Assembly: GCF_004353905.1 (NCBI RefSeq)
Contig: NZ_SMOD01000006.1
Span: 245,529-309,528 of the forward strand
Direction: 5' to 3'
From: Paraburkholderia guartelaensis
Lineage (GTDB): Bacteria > Pseudomonadota > Gammaproteobacteria > Burkholderiales > Burkholderiaceae
DNA length: 64,000 nucleotides
Shown: in pieces, positions 46,895 to 55,970 of the stretch
Numbering within the stretch: position 1 is the first letter of the stretch
How the letters are laid out: the number at the start of each line of letters is the position of its first letter
Translations under genes and position numbers: made by a program
Notes under the pieces: model-generated
Database searches by the model: none
What the model was told of the DNA's origin: nothing
Seen by the model: the letters and a program-made list of their open reading frames with translations, nothing else

Positions 46895-48580
46895 ATGGAA
46901 TGGCTACATGACATCTTTCACAAATCCCCGGAAATCGCACTATTTCTCTCCCTGGCCATCGGCTACTGGATTGGCCAGATCAACTTCGGCAAGTTCCAGC
47001 TAGGCGGCGTGGGTGGCTCGCTGCTCGCGGCCGTCGTCGTGAGCCAGGTGGGCGTGACCGTCGACAACGGCGTGAAGGCGGTGATGTTCGCCGTCTTCAT
47101 CTATGCCGTGGGCTACGACTCAGGCCCCGGCTTCTTCAACTCGCTCAACCGCAAGACGTTGCGCGAAATCGCCATGGCGGTGTTCATGGCGCTGGCGGGC
47201 CTTGCCACCGTGCTGGTTTGCGCGAAGCTCTTTCACCTCAACAAGGGCCTTGCCGCCGGTCTCGCGGCGGGCGGCATGACGCAGTCGGCCATCATCGGTA
47301 CGGCCGGCGATGCAATTGCGCGCCTCGGTCTGCCGCCCGACCAGGTGAAGGCCATGCAGGCCGACGTCGCGATCGGCTACGCCGTCACGTACGTGTTCGG
47401 CTCGCTCGGCGCGATCATCGTCTGCGTGAACATCCTGCCGAAGTTCATGGGCCGAAGCCTCAAGGACGCCTCTGCGGACGCCGAGCGCGAAATGTCGGGC
47501 GGCAACGCCGCTGCGGGGCCGGGCCAGATCACGGCGCTGCCCGAGTTGTTCGGGCGCGTGTTCCGTGTCGAGAACGCCGCGGGCAAGACCGTCAAGCAGA
47601 TCGAGCTGGCCGAGAGCGATTTCGTCGCGGTCGAGAAGATTCGCCGCGCGGGCAAGATGCTCGACGCCACGCCCGACTTCGTGCTGAGCCGCGACGATGT
47701 CGTGCTGGTGGTGGGCCGCCGCGAGCAAATGGTCGAAGTGGGCGCGCTGATCGGGCCGGAAGTGCCGGACTCGGGCGGCATGAGCCTCGTGATGCAAACG
47801 CGCCAGCTCGTCTTCACGCGCAAGGGCATGAACCACACGACGATCGCCGAAGTACGCAAGAACGTGGACCGCGATCTGCGACATGGCGTGTACATCGAGA
47901 AGATCGAGCGCGTGGGCCAGCCCGTGCCGCTCCTGCCGGAAACGAAGCTCGAGCACGGCGACGTGGTGACGATCTACGGCACGGCAACGGACACGAAGCG
48001 CGCCGTGCAGGCCGCCGGCTATGAACTCGCGTACAGCAACAAGACCGACTTCATCTACATGGGCGTGGGTCTCGTGCTCGGCTTGCTGGTGGGCCTGATC
48101 GTGGTGAACGTGGCCGGCATTCCGCTCACGCTCGGCTCGGGCGGCGGCTGCCTGCTCGCGGGGCTCGTGTTCGGCTGGATGCGCGGCAAGCACCCCATGT
48201 ACGGTGTGATGCCGCCCGCGGCTTCGCAACTGCTCAAGGACTTCGGGCTTGCGGCGTTCGTCGCGGTGGTGGGGCTGAACTCGGGCCTGCAGGCCGTCGT
48301 GACGATCAAGCAAAGCGGCATCACGATCTTCCTGCTCGGCGTGGTGGTCACGATGGTGCCGCTCTTCCTCACGATGCTGTTTGGCCGCTACGTCCTCAAG
48401 TACAACAACGCGGCGATTCTCGCGGGCGCGCTGTCCGGCGCGCGCAGTGCGAACCCGGCCTTCGGCGGCATTCTCGACAAGGCGGAAAGTGCGGTGCCCA
48501 CCGTGCCGTTCGCCATTACCTACGCGATCGCGAACGTGCTGCTCACGCTGCTCGGGCCGCTCGTGGTCGGTCTTGCATGA
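46895..48580 (+). CDS. aspT: Aspartate:alanine antiporter (second copy)
   Basis: A 561-residue paralogue of the preceding gene with the same layout: N-terminal half from PEIALFLSLAIGYWIGQINFGKFQLGGVGGSLLAA, RCK_C-like domains in the middle (DDVVLVVGRREQMVEVGALIG), and the C-terminal half with FIYMGVGLVLGLLVGLIVVNVAGIPLTLGSGGGCLLAGLVFGWMRG. Its late motif reads GARSANPAFGGIL, against GQQCSTPAISAL in the first copy, so substrate preference or stoichiometry may differ. GCGAGGA lies 5 bp before the ATG at 46895; the frame stays open upstream into the first copy. Confidence 0.9.
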   Translation: MEWLHDIFHKSPEIALFLSLAIGYWIGQINFGKFQLGGVGGSLLAAVVVSQVGVTVDNGVKAVMFAVFIYAVGYDSGPGFFNSLNRKTLREIAMAVFMALAGLATVLVCAKLFHLNKGLAAGLAAGGMTQSAIIGTAGDAIARLGLPPDQVKAMQADVAIGYAVTYVFGSLGAIIVCVNILPKFMGRSLKDASADAEREMSGGNAAAGPGQITALPELFGRVFRVENAAGKTVKQIELAESDFVAVEKIRRAGKMLDATPDFVLSRDDVVLVVGRREQMVEVGALIGPEVPDSGGMSLVMQTRQLVFTRKGMNHTTIAEVRKNVDRDLRHGVYIEKIERVGQPVPLLPETKLEHGDVVTIYGTATDTKRAVQAAGYELAYSNKTDFIYMGVGLVLGLLVGLIVVNVAGIPLTLGSGGGCLLAGLVFGWMRGKHPMYGVMPPAASQLLKDFGLAAFVAVVGLNSGLQAVVTIKQSGITIFLLGVVVTMVPLFLTMLFGRYVLKYNNAAILAGALSGARSANPAFGGILDKAESAVPTVPFAITYAIANVLLTLLGPLVVGLA

Positions 48581-48652
48581 CATGAACCCAAAGTGTGCTG
48601 CGCGAGGAAAAAAAGCGCGCGGCGCACGCAACGTCTTCCAATGGAGAACACC

Positions 48653-50314
48653 ATGGCAACGAAAGCGAAGGGTAACGGCGCGAAAGAAAAGTCGGGTCTC
48701 GATGCACTGAGCCCGTTCGAGCTGAAGGACGAACTCATCAAGGCGGCCGGCGGCGGTGCGACCGCGCGCCCGGCCAATCTCGCGATGCTCAATGCGGGCC
48801 GCGGCAACCCCAACTTCCTCGCCACGATTCCGCGGCACGGCTTCTGGCAACTCGGCCTCTTCGCCATGCGCGAGTCGGAGCGCTCGTTTGCCTATATGCC
48901 TGAGGGCGTGGGCGGCTTTCCGCATCGAGAAGGCATTGTCGAGCGTTTCGATCTGTTCCTGCGCGAGAACAAGGGCCAGCCCGGCATCGACTTCCTCGCG
49001 GGCGCGGTGTCGTACGTGCGCGATCAGCTAGGCCTCTCTGGAGGCGACTTCCTCTATGAGATGTGCGAAGGCATCCTGGCCTGTAACTACCCAGTGCCGG
49101 ACCGCATGCTCAAGCTTTCCGAAATCATCGTCGGCCAGTATCTGCGCCGCGAGATGATCGGCAAGCATCCGTTCGTCGGCGAATTCGACGTGTTCGCGGT
49201 AGAAGGCGGCACGGCGGCCATGACGTACATCTTCAACACGATGCGCGAGAACTTCCTCATCAAGAAGGGCGATACGATCGCGCTCGGCATGCCGATCTTC
49301 ACGCCGTACATCGAGATTCCCGAGCTGAACGACTACGAGCTCAACGTCGTGCATCTCGACGCCACCGTCGAGAACAACTGGCAGTACTCGAAGAAGGAAC
49401 TCGACAAGCTGCGCGACCCGAAGGTCAAGGCGTTCTTCCTCGTGAACCCGAGCAACCCGCCTTCGGTGAAGATCGACGACGCGAGCCTCGAATACGTTGC
49501 CGAGATTGTGAAGGAGCGTCCGGACCTCATCATCCTGACCGACGACGTGTACGGCACTTTCGCCGACAACTTCGTCTCGCTCTTCGCGCTTGCGCCGAAG
49601 AACACCATTCTCGTGTACTCCTATTCAAAGTACTTCGGCGCGACGGGCTGGCGTCTGGGTGCGATCGCCACGCATCGCGACAACGTGCTCGACCATACGC
49701 TCGCGAAGTTGCCGAAGGACGAGAAGAAGGAACTGCACAAGCGCTACGAGTCGATCACCACCGAGCCGGACAAGCTCAAGTTCATCGACCGCCTGGTGGC
49801 CGACAGTCGCACTGTCGCGCTGAACCACACGGCCGGTCTTTCCACGCCACAGCAGGTGCAGATGGTGCTGTTCTCGCTGTTCTCGCTCATGGATACGCCC
49901 GACGCGTACAAGAATGCGCTCAAGCGCCTCATTCGCAACCGCAAGCGCGCGCTCTTCGAGGAAATGGGCGTGCCCTACGGCGAGGGCGATCCGAATCAGG
50001 TCGACTACTACACGATCCTCGACATGGAATACATGGGCGAGAAGCGCTTCGGGCGCGAATTCGTCGACTGGCTGCTCAAGCAGGTCAAGCCCAACGAACT
50101 GCTGTTCCGTCTCGCGGAAGAAGCGCGCGTCGTGTTGCTGCCGGGCAAGGGCTTCGGCACGCCGCATCCGTCGGGCCGCGTGTCGCTCGCGAACCTCAAC
50201 GAGTCGGACTATCGCAAGATCGGCCGCGCGGTGCGCAAGCTCACGGAGGAATATGTGCAGCGCTATAACGAGGCCACGGGCAAGAACCTCGATCCGACTG
50301 CCGTGAAGAAGTAA
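48653..50314 (+). CDS. asdA: Aspartate 4-decarboxylase (bifunctional with aspartate transaminase)
   Basis: PLP enzyme that converts L-aspartate to L-alanine and CO2, with side transaminase activity. The 553-residue protein is of the AsdA/AspD type (fold I, about 530-550 residues). It has NAGRGNPNFLATIPRHGFWQLG, GGTAAMTYIFNTM, FFLVNPSNPPSVKIDD, LTDDVYGTFADNF and the PLP lysine in VYSYSKYFGATGWRLGAIATH. Start at 48653 because GGAGAA lies about 5 bp upstream; an in-frame ATG at 48641 includes that site. The alanine made here is the counter-ion for AspT. Confidence 0.95.
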   Translation: MATKAKGNGAKEKSGLDALSPFELKDELIKAAGGGATARPANLAMLNAGRGNPNFLATIPRHGFWQLGLFAMRESERSFAYMPEGVGGFPHREGIVERFDLFLRENKGQPGIDFLAGAVSYVRDQLGLSGGDFLYEMCEGILACNYPVPDRMLKLSEIIVGQYLRREMIGKHPFVGEFDVFAVEGGTAAMTYIFNTMRENFLIKKGDTIALGMPIFTPYIEIPELNDYELNVVHLDATVENNWQYSKKELDKLRDPKVKAFFLVNPSNPPSVKIDDASLEYVAEIVKERPDLIILTDDVYGTFADNFVSLFALAPKNTILVYSYSKYFGATGWRLGAIATHRDNVLDHTLAKLPKDEKKELHKRYESITTEPDKLKFIDRLVADSRTVALNHTAGLSTPQQVQMVLFSLFSLMDTPDAYKNALKRLIRNRKRALFEEMGVPYGEGDPNQVDYYTILDMEYMGEKRFGREFVDWLLKQVKPNELLFRLAEEARVVLLPGKGFGTPHPSGRVSLANLNESDYRKIGRAVRKLTEEYVQRYNEATGKNLDPTAVKK

Positions 50315-50363
50315 GCGCGGGCGGCGCGCAAGCGCCTCGCGTCTCAGTTTGTCTGAAGTCCGG

Positions 50364-50400
50364 GCCGCATCCGGCGTGGTTTGCCGGGTGCGGCTTTTTT
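50364..50400 (+). terminator. Terminator after asdA
   Basis: GCCGCATCCGGC, loop GTGGTTT, GCCGGGTGCGGC and a run of T: a 12-bp stem with one wobble pair, 50 bp after the stop. Confidence 0.92.
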
Positions 50401-50459
50401 ATGGTTCCTGGCAGATCTCCGCGGTCGTTCTCTGTTCGACCCGTAAGCAGACCACCGAT

Positions 50460-51119
50460 TCACGGATCGGCACGCTCCCTGACAAATTCGGCACGGATCC
50501 TCATGTGCACGTCATCCCCGACAGCGGAGGACCACTTCGTCAGCCCAAACGCTGCCCGGCTGAAATGGCCGTCGGCGGAGAAGGCCAGCGTCTGGGGATC
50601 GCCCGGTGGATCGTGCGAGTCTGAGTCGAACGTGACATCGAGCGTGACGGGGCGAGTCGTCGTGCGGATCGTCAGATCGCCTGTCAAAAGGCCGCTGTAC
50701 GGACCGATCCGGACCAAGCGCGTGCTGACGAAGCGAATGGCCGGATAGTGCGCCACGTCCAGCATGCTGCCGCTTTCGACGATTCCGGTGACAAACGGCG
50801 CGTTCGCTTCGAGGCTTGTCGCGTCGATCGTCACCATGACGCGGCCCGAAGCCGCGCCCTGGAATCCATCGAGCTCGGCACCTATGCGGCTAAAGCGCAT
50901 CGTGAGATTCGAGTGCCAGGCGTTCGCGACGTCGAATGTCACACCGGAGCGGGCCGGATCGAGCCGATACTGTGCCAGCGGTGCGGACGTGTCGATCGGT
51001 TCCGCGCTGACCCCGACAGCTGCAAAGGCGCTGCAGGCAAACATCGCGATTACGGTTGCGTGGGGTTTGAGACGCACCAGGGTCGCGCCACGCCAACGGA
51101 TGCGGTTGCGATCCAGCAC
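50460..51119 (-). CDS. YceI family periplasmic protein
   Basis: 219 residues with a hydrophobic export signal at about 20-39 (ATVIAMFACSAFAAVGVSA). The lipocalin-like YceI domain follows: YRLDPARSGVTFDVANAWHSNLTMRFSRIGAELDGF, VTIDATSLEANAPFVTGIVESGSMLDVAHYPAIRFVSTRL, LTGDLTIRTTTRPVTLDVTF and a late FGLTKWSSAVGDDVHMRIRAEF. The fold carries an isoprenoid such as polyprenyl pyrophosphate or a quinone in known structures. Many YceI genes sit beside a cytochrome b561, as here (divergent, 430 bp away). Confidence 0.9.
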   Translation of the reverse strand: MLDRNRIRWRGATLVRLKPHATVIAMFACSAFAAVGVSAEPIDTSAPLAQYRLDPARSGVTFDVANAWHSNLTMRFSRIGAELDGFQGAASGRVMVTIDATSLEANAPFVTGIVESGSMLDVAHYPAIRFVSTRLVRIGPYSGLLTGDLTIRTTTRPVTLDVTFDSDSHDPPGDPQTLAFSADGHFSRAAFGLTKWSSAVGDDVHMRIRAEFVRERADP

Positions 51120-51548
51120 GCTCTTTTACCTCCACTTTTCCGGGCGGGAGCCGCCCGGTGCGAGCAGCAAGCGCATGTGCTCAGACGCCCGCAAAAGATG
51201 TGCCGCCGCCGTACTGATGGCTAGACCACAGTCCGGTTGCCAGCATGCCCCATTCACGCGGAAAGCGTCTGTTCAGATAGCACCACGGCCTCGTGACGGA
51301 ATGAGGACACCGGGGAAACGTTCCGCATGCTCCCTCTATTCCGCTGCGCTTGCAAGCAGGATGCGCTCAAGGGATGTCGCCGTTCGTGTCGGACGACGAC
51401 GCACCCTGTCGGAAAACTGAAAGGAAAAAATTCTCGGCAGCGGTGGAATAGGGACGTGAGTACGGGGTTTACCCACCAACTAGGAGCCGACCACGGAGCG
51501 ATCGGGCCAGATCCCATCGCAGCCGAACAACTTCCACGAAGCCTGCAC
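51120..51548. other. Divergent gap between yceI-like and cytochrome b genes
   Basis: This 429-bp interval holds no recognisable gene. GGAA-ACG-TTCC at 51314-51324 is a short inverted repeat. Reading frames crossing the gap into the cytochrome gene have no family sequence before MSRTIIQPLW. Confidence 0.4.
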
Positions 51549-52142
51549 ATGAGCCGAACGATCATTCAGCCTCTCTGGGTCCGCACGACACACTGGATCA
51601 ACGCCGTGGCGGTCGTGCTGATGGTGACAAGCGGCTGGCAGATTTACGATGCCTCGCCTATCTTTGCCGGCCTGAAATTTCCCGCGACCATGACCTTGGG
51701 CGGCTGGCTGGGCGGCGCATTGCAGTGGCATTTCGCGATCATGTGGGTGCTGGTCGCGAATTATCTCGTCTACGTGTCACTCAATCTCCTTTCAAGGCGC
51801 TTGTGGAGAAAGCTTCTCCCGATCCGCACGGGTACGCTATGCCGGGATCTTGTCGCTGCGCTGCGCGGCAAGCTGGCACACGAAGATCTGGCGCGCTACA
51901 ACGCCGTTCAGAAACTGGCGTATGTCGTGGTTATCGCCGACATCGCAGTCGTTATCCTTTCGGGCCTGGCGATCTGGAAATCGGTTCAGTTTCCCCTGTT
52001 GCGAACGCTCATGGGTGGATACGACAACGCTCGGGTCGTCCACTTCTTCGCCATGAGCGTCCTCGTAGTGTTTTTCGTGGTGCACGTCGTCATGGTCGCG
52101 CTTGTGCCGCGCTCGCTGCTCCTGATGCTTCGCGGACGGTGA
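51549..52142 (+). CDS. Membrane cytochrome b (cytochrome b561/Ni-Fe hydrogenase type)
   Basis: A 197-residue protein with four or five predicted membrane helices. Histidines that can bind heme b are His15 (THWINAVAVVLMVTSGW), His61 (WHFAIMWVLVANYLVYV), His165 and His179 (HFFAMSVLVVFFVVHVVMVALVP), enough for two b-hemes. It ends 6 bp before the molybdopterin gene, so it is likely the quinone-linked membrane subunit for that protein. The start at 51549 is chosen on the family pattern WVRTTHWIN; no strong ribosome-binding site is seen. Confidence 0.85.
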   Translation: MSRTIIQPLWVRTTHWINAVAVVLMVTSGWQIYDASPIFAGLKFPATMTLGGWLGGALQWHFAIMWVLVANYLVYVSLNLLSRRLWRKLLPIRTGTLCRDLVAALRGKLAHEDLARYNAVQKLAYVVVIADIAVVILSGLAIWKSVQFPLLRTLMGGYDNARVVHFFAMSVLVVFFVVHVVMVALVPRSLLLMLRGR

Positions 52143-52148
52143 TCGAAC

Positions 52149-52934
52149 ATGAACCCTCGCAAAAAGCCGCTCAATGCGTTTCTCGTTTCAAACGCGGATT
52201 CGATCATCAAGGACGCGCGCAGCGAATTGAAGAGTCCCGCTCGCAGGCTGTTCGGCAGACAGATACTCACGCTCGGCGGTATTGCGATGCTCTCGGGCTG
52301 CGATCTGTCGAACGACAAGTCGGTGAATACCATGCTGCGCAAGATGTCGTTCTTCAATGATCGCGTGCAGGCGCTGCTGTTCGATCCGAACAAGATGGCA
52401 CCGACGTATCCGGAGTCGATGATCACACGGCCTTTCCCTTTCAACGCGTTCTATGACATCGACGACGTACCGGAAATCGACGCCGCGACTTATCGGCTGC
52501 AGGTGGGAGGACGTGCGAACGGCAAACGCATATGGACCCTCGACGAACTACGAGCGCTGCCACAAGAAAGCCAGATCACGCGCCATATCTGCATCGAGGG
52601 CTGGAGCGCCATTGGGCACTGGGGCGGGGTGCGTTTCTCTGATTTTCTCCGCCGTGCCGGGGCCGACACGACAGCGAAGTACGTCGCGCTCCATTGTGCC
52701 GATAACTACTGGACCAGCATTGATATGCCAACAGCGTTGCACGCGCAAACGTTGCTTACGCTGACCTATGACGGGGACGTGCTGCCGCCGAAATACGGCT
52801 TTCCGATGAAGCTGCGTATGCCGACCAAACTCGGCTACAAGAATCCAAAGCATATCGTCGCCATCACGGTGACGAACGAGTATCCCGGCGGTTACTGGGA
52901 GAACCAGGGCTATAACTGGTTCGGCGGTTCCTGA
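52149..52934 (+). CDS. Tat-exported molybdopterin oxidoreductase, probable lipoprotein
   Basis: 261 residues of the sulfite oxidase/MsrP-type molybdopterin fold. The N-terminus has a twin arginine (ARRLFGRQ, Arg32-Arg33), a hydrophobic stretch and a lipobox ending LSG-Cys51. Asp52 at +2 favours retention in the inner membrane. The Mo-ligand cysteine is in RHICIEGWSAIGHWGGV (Cys148). The dimerisation and Mo-cofactor blocks ALHCADNYWTSIDM, DGDVLPPKYGFPMKLRMPTKLGYKNPKHI and the ending GYWENQGYNWFGG match the family. It probably passes electrons to or from the cytochrome b encoded 6 bp upstream. The substrate is unknown. Confidence 0.88.
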   Translation: MNPRKKPLNAFLVSNADSIIKDARSELKSPARRLFGRQILTLGGIAMLSGCDLSNDKSVNTMLRKMSFFNDRVQALLFDPNKMAPTYPESMITRPFPFNAFYDIDDVPEIDAATYRLQVGGRANGKRIWTLDELRALPQESQITRHICIEGWSAIGHWGGVRFSDFLRRAGADTTAKYVALHCADNYWTSIDMPTALHAQTLLTLTYDGDVLPPKYGFPMKLRMPTKLGYKNPKHIVAITVTNEYPGGYWENQGYNWFGGS

Positions 52935-52982
52935 AGTGCAATCGACTCTTTCCTCAACGCATATCCGCTACATGGAGCATTC

Positions 52983-53597
52983 ATGACCATTCGACTCAAA
53001 GTTGCAGCGACCATTGCCGCAATGACGCTTGCCGGCAGCGCGCTGGCGCAAACGCCTGACGCGAAGCCCGTGCGTATTCGCGGCAATGTCGTTTCTCTCG
53101 ATGGCGATGTTCTCAAGGTCCATCGACGCAGTGGCGATACGGTGTCGATCGACCTCGCGGCCAACGTTCCTGTCTCGTCGGTCAAGGCGATGCAGCTATC
53201 CGACATCAAGCCGGGTACGTTCGTCGGCACGGCTGCGACAACCGGTACTGACGGCAAGCTGACGGCGACCGAAGTTGTGGTCTTCCCGGAAGCCGCGCGC
53301 GGCACGGGCGAGGGACACTACGCGTGGGACCTCGGCCCGAACAGCACGATGACCAACGCGAATGTCGATACTGTCGTGCAGGGCACGGACGGCCGCAATC
53401 TGAGGCTGTCGTACAAAGGCGGCAGCAATGAGGTAACGGTACCGCCCAATGTACCGATCGTCACCTTCGTGCCGGCTGCGCGCGCCGATCTGGCGCCTGG
53501 CAAGCAAGTGTTCGTGGTCGCGAAATCCGCGTCACAGGGTGCGTACTCCGCGCAGCGCGTGGTGGTCGAAAAGAACGGGGTCGTCCCCCCGATGTAA
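52983..53597 (+). CDS. Secreted beta-rich protein, DUF5666-like
   Basis: 204 residues with a Sec signal (MTIRLKVAATIAAMTLAGSALA, cleavage before QTPDAK). Repeated short beta modules follow of the kind VRIRGNVVSLDGDVLKVHRRSGDTVSIDL and KPGTFVGTAATTGTDGKLTATEVVVF, which resemble DUF5666 OB-like domains. It lies 48 bp after the molybdopterin gene and is probably co-transcribed as a periplasmic partner. Function unknown. Confidence 0.75.
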   Translation: MTIRLKVAATIAAMTLAGSALAQTPDAKPVRIRGNVVSLDGDVLKVHRRSGDTVSIDLAANVPVSSVKAMQLSDIKPGTFVGTAATTGTDGKLTATEVVVFPEAARGTGEGHYAWDLGPNSTMTNANVDTVVQGTDGRNLRLSYKGGSNEVTVPPNVPIVTFVPAARADLAPGKQVFVVAKSASQGAYSAQRVVVEKNGVVPPM

Positions 53598-53813
53598 GAG
53601 AGCGCGTTCGGGTTTCCCGGAAGTTGCTGGGCAATCACAATCCACGCGCCGGACCGGAACGCGAACAACTACCCGGTCCGGCGTGCCTTGTGGGCCTCGA
53701 AGTTTGCGTGGAGATTCACCAACGCAGAGAGATTCACCGAGATACGCGCCGGCCGCATTCGCAGCGGATCGCGCAGAGCCCGGCGACGTACCGCGCAATA
53801 CAGCGTGCGGCGC

Positions 53814-53960
53814 TCAATAGCCACCGCCAGAAGAGTTGGTTGAACTGCTCGACGCGCCGTTGCCGCCTTGATTCATATCGCCGCTCGCGGCGACGGACCC
53901 GGAAACCGCGGCCATTCCGAGGCAAATAAGACACGCAAGAACCATCCTGAATCGCTTCAT
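53814..53960 (-). CDS. Small secreted Gly/Ser/Asn-rich protein
   Basis: A 48-residue open frame with a convincing signal peptide (MKRFRMVLACLICLGMAAVSGSVAA) and a mature part of about 23 residues, SGDMNQGGNGASSSSTNSSGGGY. A strong AGGAGG site lies 9 bp before the ATG, which is why I call it despite its size. It lies between the redox cluster and an MFS gene. Function unknown; its flexible composition suggests a surface or envelope peptide. Confidence 0.6.
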   Translation of the reverse strand: MKRFRMVLACLICLGMAAVSGSVAASGDMNQGGNGASSSSTNSSGGGY

Positions 53961-54239
53961 GATGATTTCCTCCTGGGGAAGCTCGCTGGAAGTCCCGCGG
54001 AGGGCTTTCCGGCGAGGCGTTAGCCGCGCTATTGCCGACGACGCCGACCTGCGCGTGCATTGCGGACGCGTCGCGCGGCTCATCGCGAACGCAGGCATCG
54101 ACATAGTAACTAACGCGGCACGCTTACGACTTATTCCCCGCGCGCATTGAGCGTTGTCTCATTGCCAGTCCGAAGTTGCGCTTGCCCATTTGAATCAATT
54201 CAATTCAATGGTTTGCTTCATTGGCCGAACGGAACCTGT

Positions 54240-55493
54240 TTATTCGACTTGTTGCCCCGCGGCGGTGTTTGCGTTGTTCGTGCTTTGCGTCTCTTGTCCC
54301 GCATGCGCACGCACGCTCTTGCGATGAAGCGAAACCGAAAGCGCCACGGCGGAAGCCGCCGCAATGGCGGCGAAGAGAAACACCGACCCATACCCGAACA
54401 GATTCGCCACATAGCCGGCGAGCGGGCCGGTAATGCCCAGCGAGAGGTCGAGGAACACGGAGTAGGCCGAAAGCGCCGCGCCGCGGCTCGCGGGCGGCAC
54501 GAGCCCGACCGCCTCGACGCCGAGCGCCGGGAACACGAGCGCGAAGCCAAAGCCGGTGAGCGCCGCGCCCGCGAGCGCGACTTGCGGCGTGGGCGCGAGC
54601 CACAGCAGCAAGAGGCCCGCGCATTCGCAGGAGAACGAGACGATGGCGACCCTGAAGCCGCCGAAGCGCTTGATGGTGTTGGCGAACAACAGGCGCGCAC
54701 CGATAAACATCAGACCGAACACCGTGAGCGTGAACGCGGCGTTGGGCCAATGGCGCGCGGCGTAGAACAGCGTGATGAAGGTCGCGATGGAGCCGAAGCC
54801 TGCCGAGCCGAGCGCGAGGCCAATGCCGTGCGGCAGCACGCGCGTGAACACGCTGCGATACGACATGCGCTCGCCGTGCACGATCGGCACCGGCGCGATG
54901 GGGCGCGCGAGCCAGAAGCCGAGCGCAGCCATCGCGATGACCGAAATGCCGAGCATCCAGTAGCCGAGGGCGTGCGCCATCACGACGCCCAGCGGCGCGC
55001 CGATCGCGAGCGCGCCATAGGTGGCGATGCCGTTCCACGAGATCACCTTCGCGTTGTGCGCGGTGCCCACGCGGCCGATACCCCAGAGGATCGCGCCGGT
55101 GCCGCACAGGCTTTCGCCGCAGCCGAGCAACAGGCGGCTCACCACCAGCAGCGCGAGCGAGAGGCCGGGCCAGTGATCGACGAGCGTGCCGAGCAGCAGC
55201 AGCACGCCGCTCGCGCCGCAGATCGTCAGTCCGATCGTCACGGTTTTCTTGGGGCCGAGCGTATCCGCCGAGCGGCCCGCGAGCGCGCGCGAGCAGAGCG
55301 TGGCGATGTACTGCACGCTGATTGCGGCGCCGGCCACCACGGTGCTGAAACCGAGGTCGTTGTGCACGTAGCCCGGCAGCACGGCGAGCGGAATCCCGAT
55401 CGTCAGGTAGCAGAGGAAGGTGAAAAAGACGACCGGAATGATCTGCAGGGTCGTCGACGCGGCTTTGCGCGGGGGCGCCAAATCAGCGGACAT
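54240..55493 (-). CDS. MFS transporter (YhhS/UPF0226-like)
   Basis: A 417-residue membrane protein with twelve predicted helices. It has [72 protein letters not shown] at the start and [52 protein letters not shown] in the middle, typical of the YhhS/YfcJ exporters. The substrate is unknown. Its upstream side is the palindrome-rich gap shared with xdhA. Confidence 0.88.
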   Translation of the reverse strand: MSADLAPPRKAASTTLQIIPVVFFTFLCYLTIGIPLAVLPGYVHNDLGFSTVVAGAAISVQYIATLCSRALAGRSADTLGPKKTVTIGLTICGASGVLLLLGTLVDHWPGLSLALLVVSRLLLGCGESLCGTGAILWGIGRVGTAHNAKVISWNGIATYGALAIGAPLGVVMAHALGYWMLGISVIAMAALGFWLARPIAPVPIVHGERMSYRSVFTRVLPHGIGLALGSAGFGSIATFITLFYAARHWPNAAFTLTVFGLMFIGARLLFANTIKRFGGFRVAIVSFSCECAGLLLLWLAPTPQVALAGAALTGFGFALVFPALGVEAVGLVPPASRGAALSAYSVFLDLSLGITGPLAGYVANLFGYGSVFLFAAIAAASAVALSVSLHRKSVRAHAGQETQSTNNANTAAGQQVE

Positions 55494-55970
55494 GGGGAAA
55501 ATGCGGATGGAAAACGGCAGGAAAGGCGTGTAATTGTCCCATGGAACCGGTTTTTATGCAGAAATTGAAAAGCTGTTCCGGCCGGCGGAACACGTGTTTC
55601 CTGCCTTTATGACGGCCTTTGGCCTCTGGTAGCCGAGCCGCGAAGATCCCGAGCATTTACCCGATGTTGGCCGCAATTCGCGCAATGGCGCCGTCCTGGT
55701 CCGACCGTTCGTGCGGAGCCATCGGCATTTCACCCGGTAAATGGTCAGTCGAATATGTCCGATATTCGTTAATTGGCCGTGAAATCGCGCAATTGAGACG
55801 TCTCAACATAAGCACAGCCGCACTGCAGCACGCCGATTTATCGATTCAACGATATATCCCCCATGCTCCTCTAGCTATGGGTTGCCAATATTGGCAGTGA
55901 TAGTTTTCGAACCGTCCACTCGAGCGGCACACGCCTTTTGCGAGCCGCAGCCAACGACGAGCCAGAAACC
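55494..55970. promoter_or_regulatory. Palindrome-rich control region between MFS gene and xdhABC
   Basis: A 477-bp divergent gap with no supported gene. It holds GTTCCG-N5-CGGAAC (55575-55591), AACACGTGTT (55589-55598), CGAATAT-N5-ATATTCG (55750-55768), TTGAGACGTCTCAA (55793-55806) and TGCCAATATTGGCA (55883-55896). All are perfect inverted repeats. The last is 74 bp before the xdhA ATG. Confidence 0.65.
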
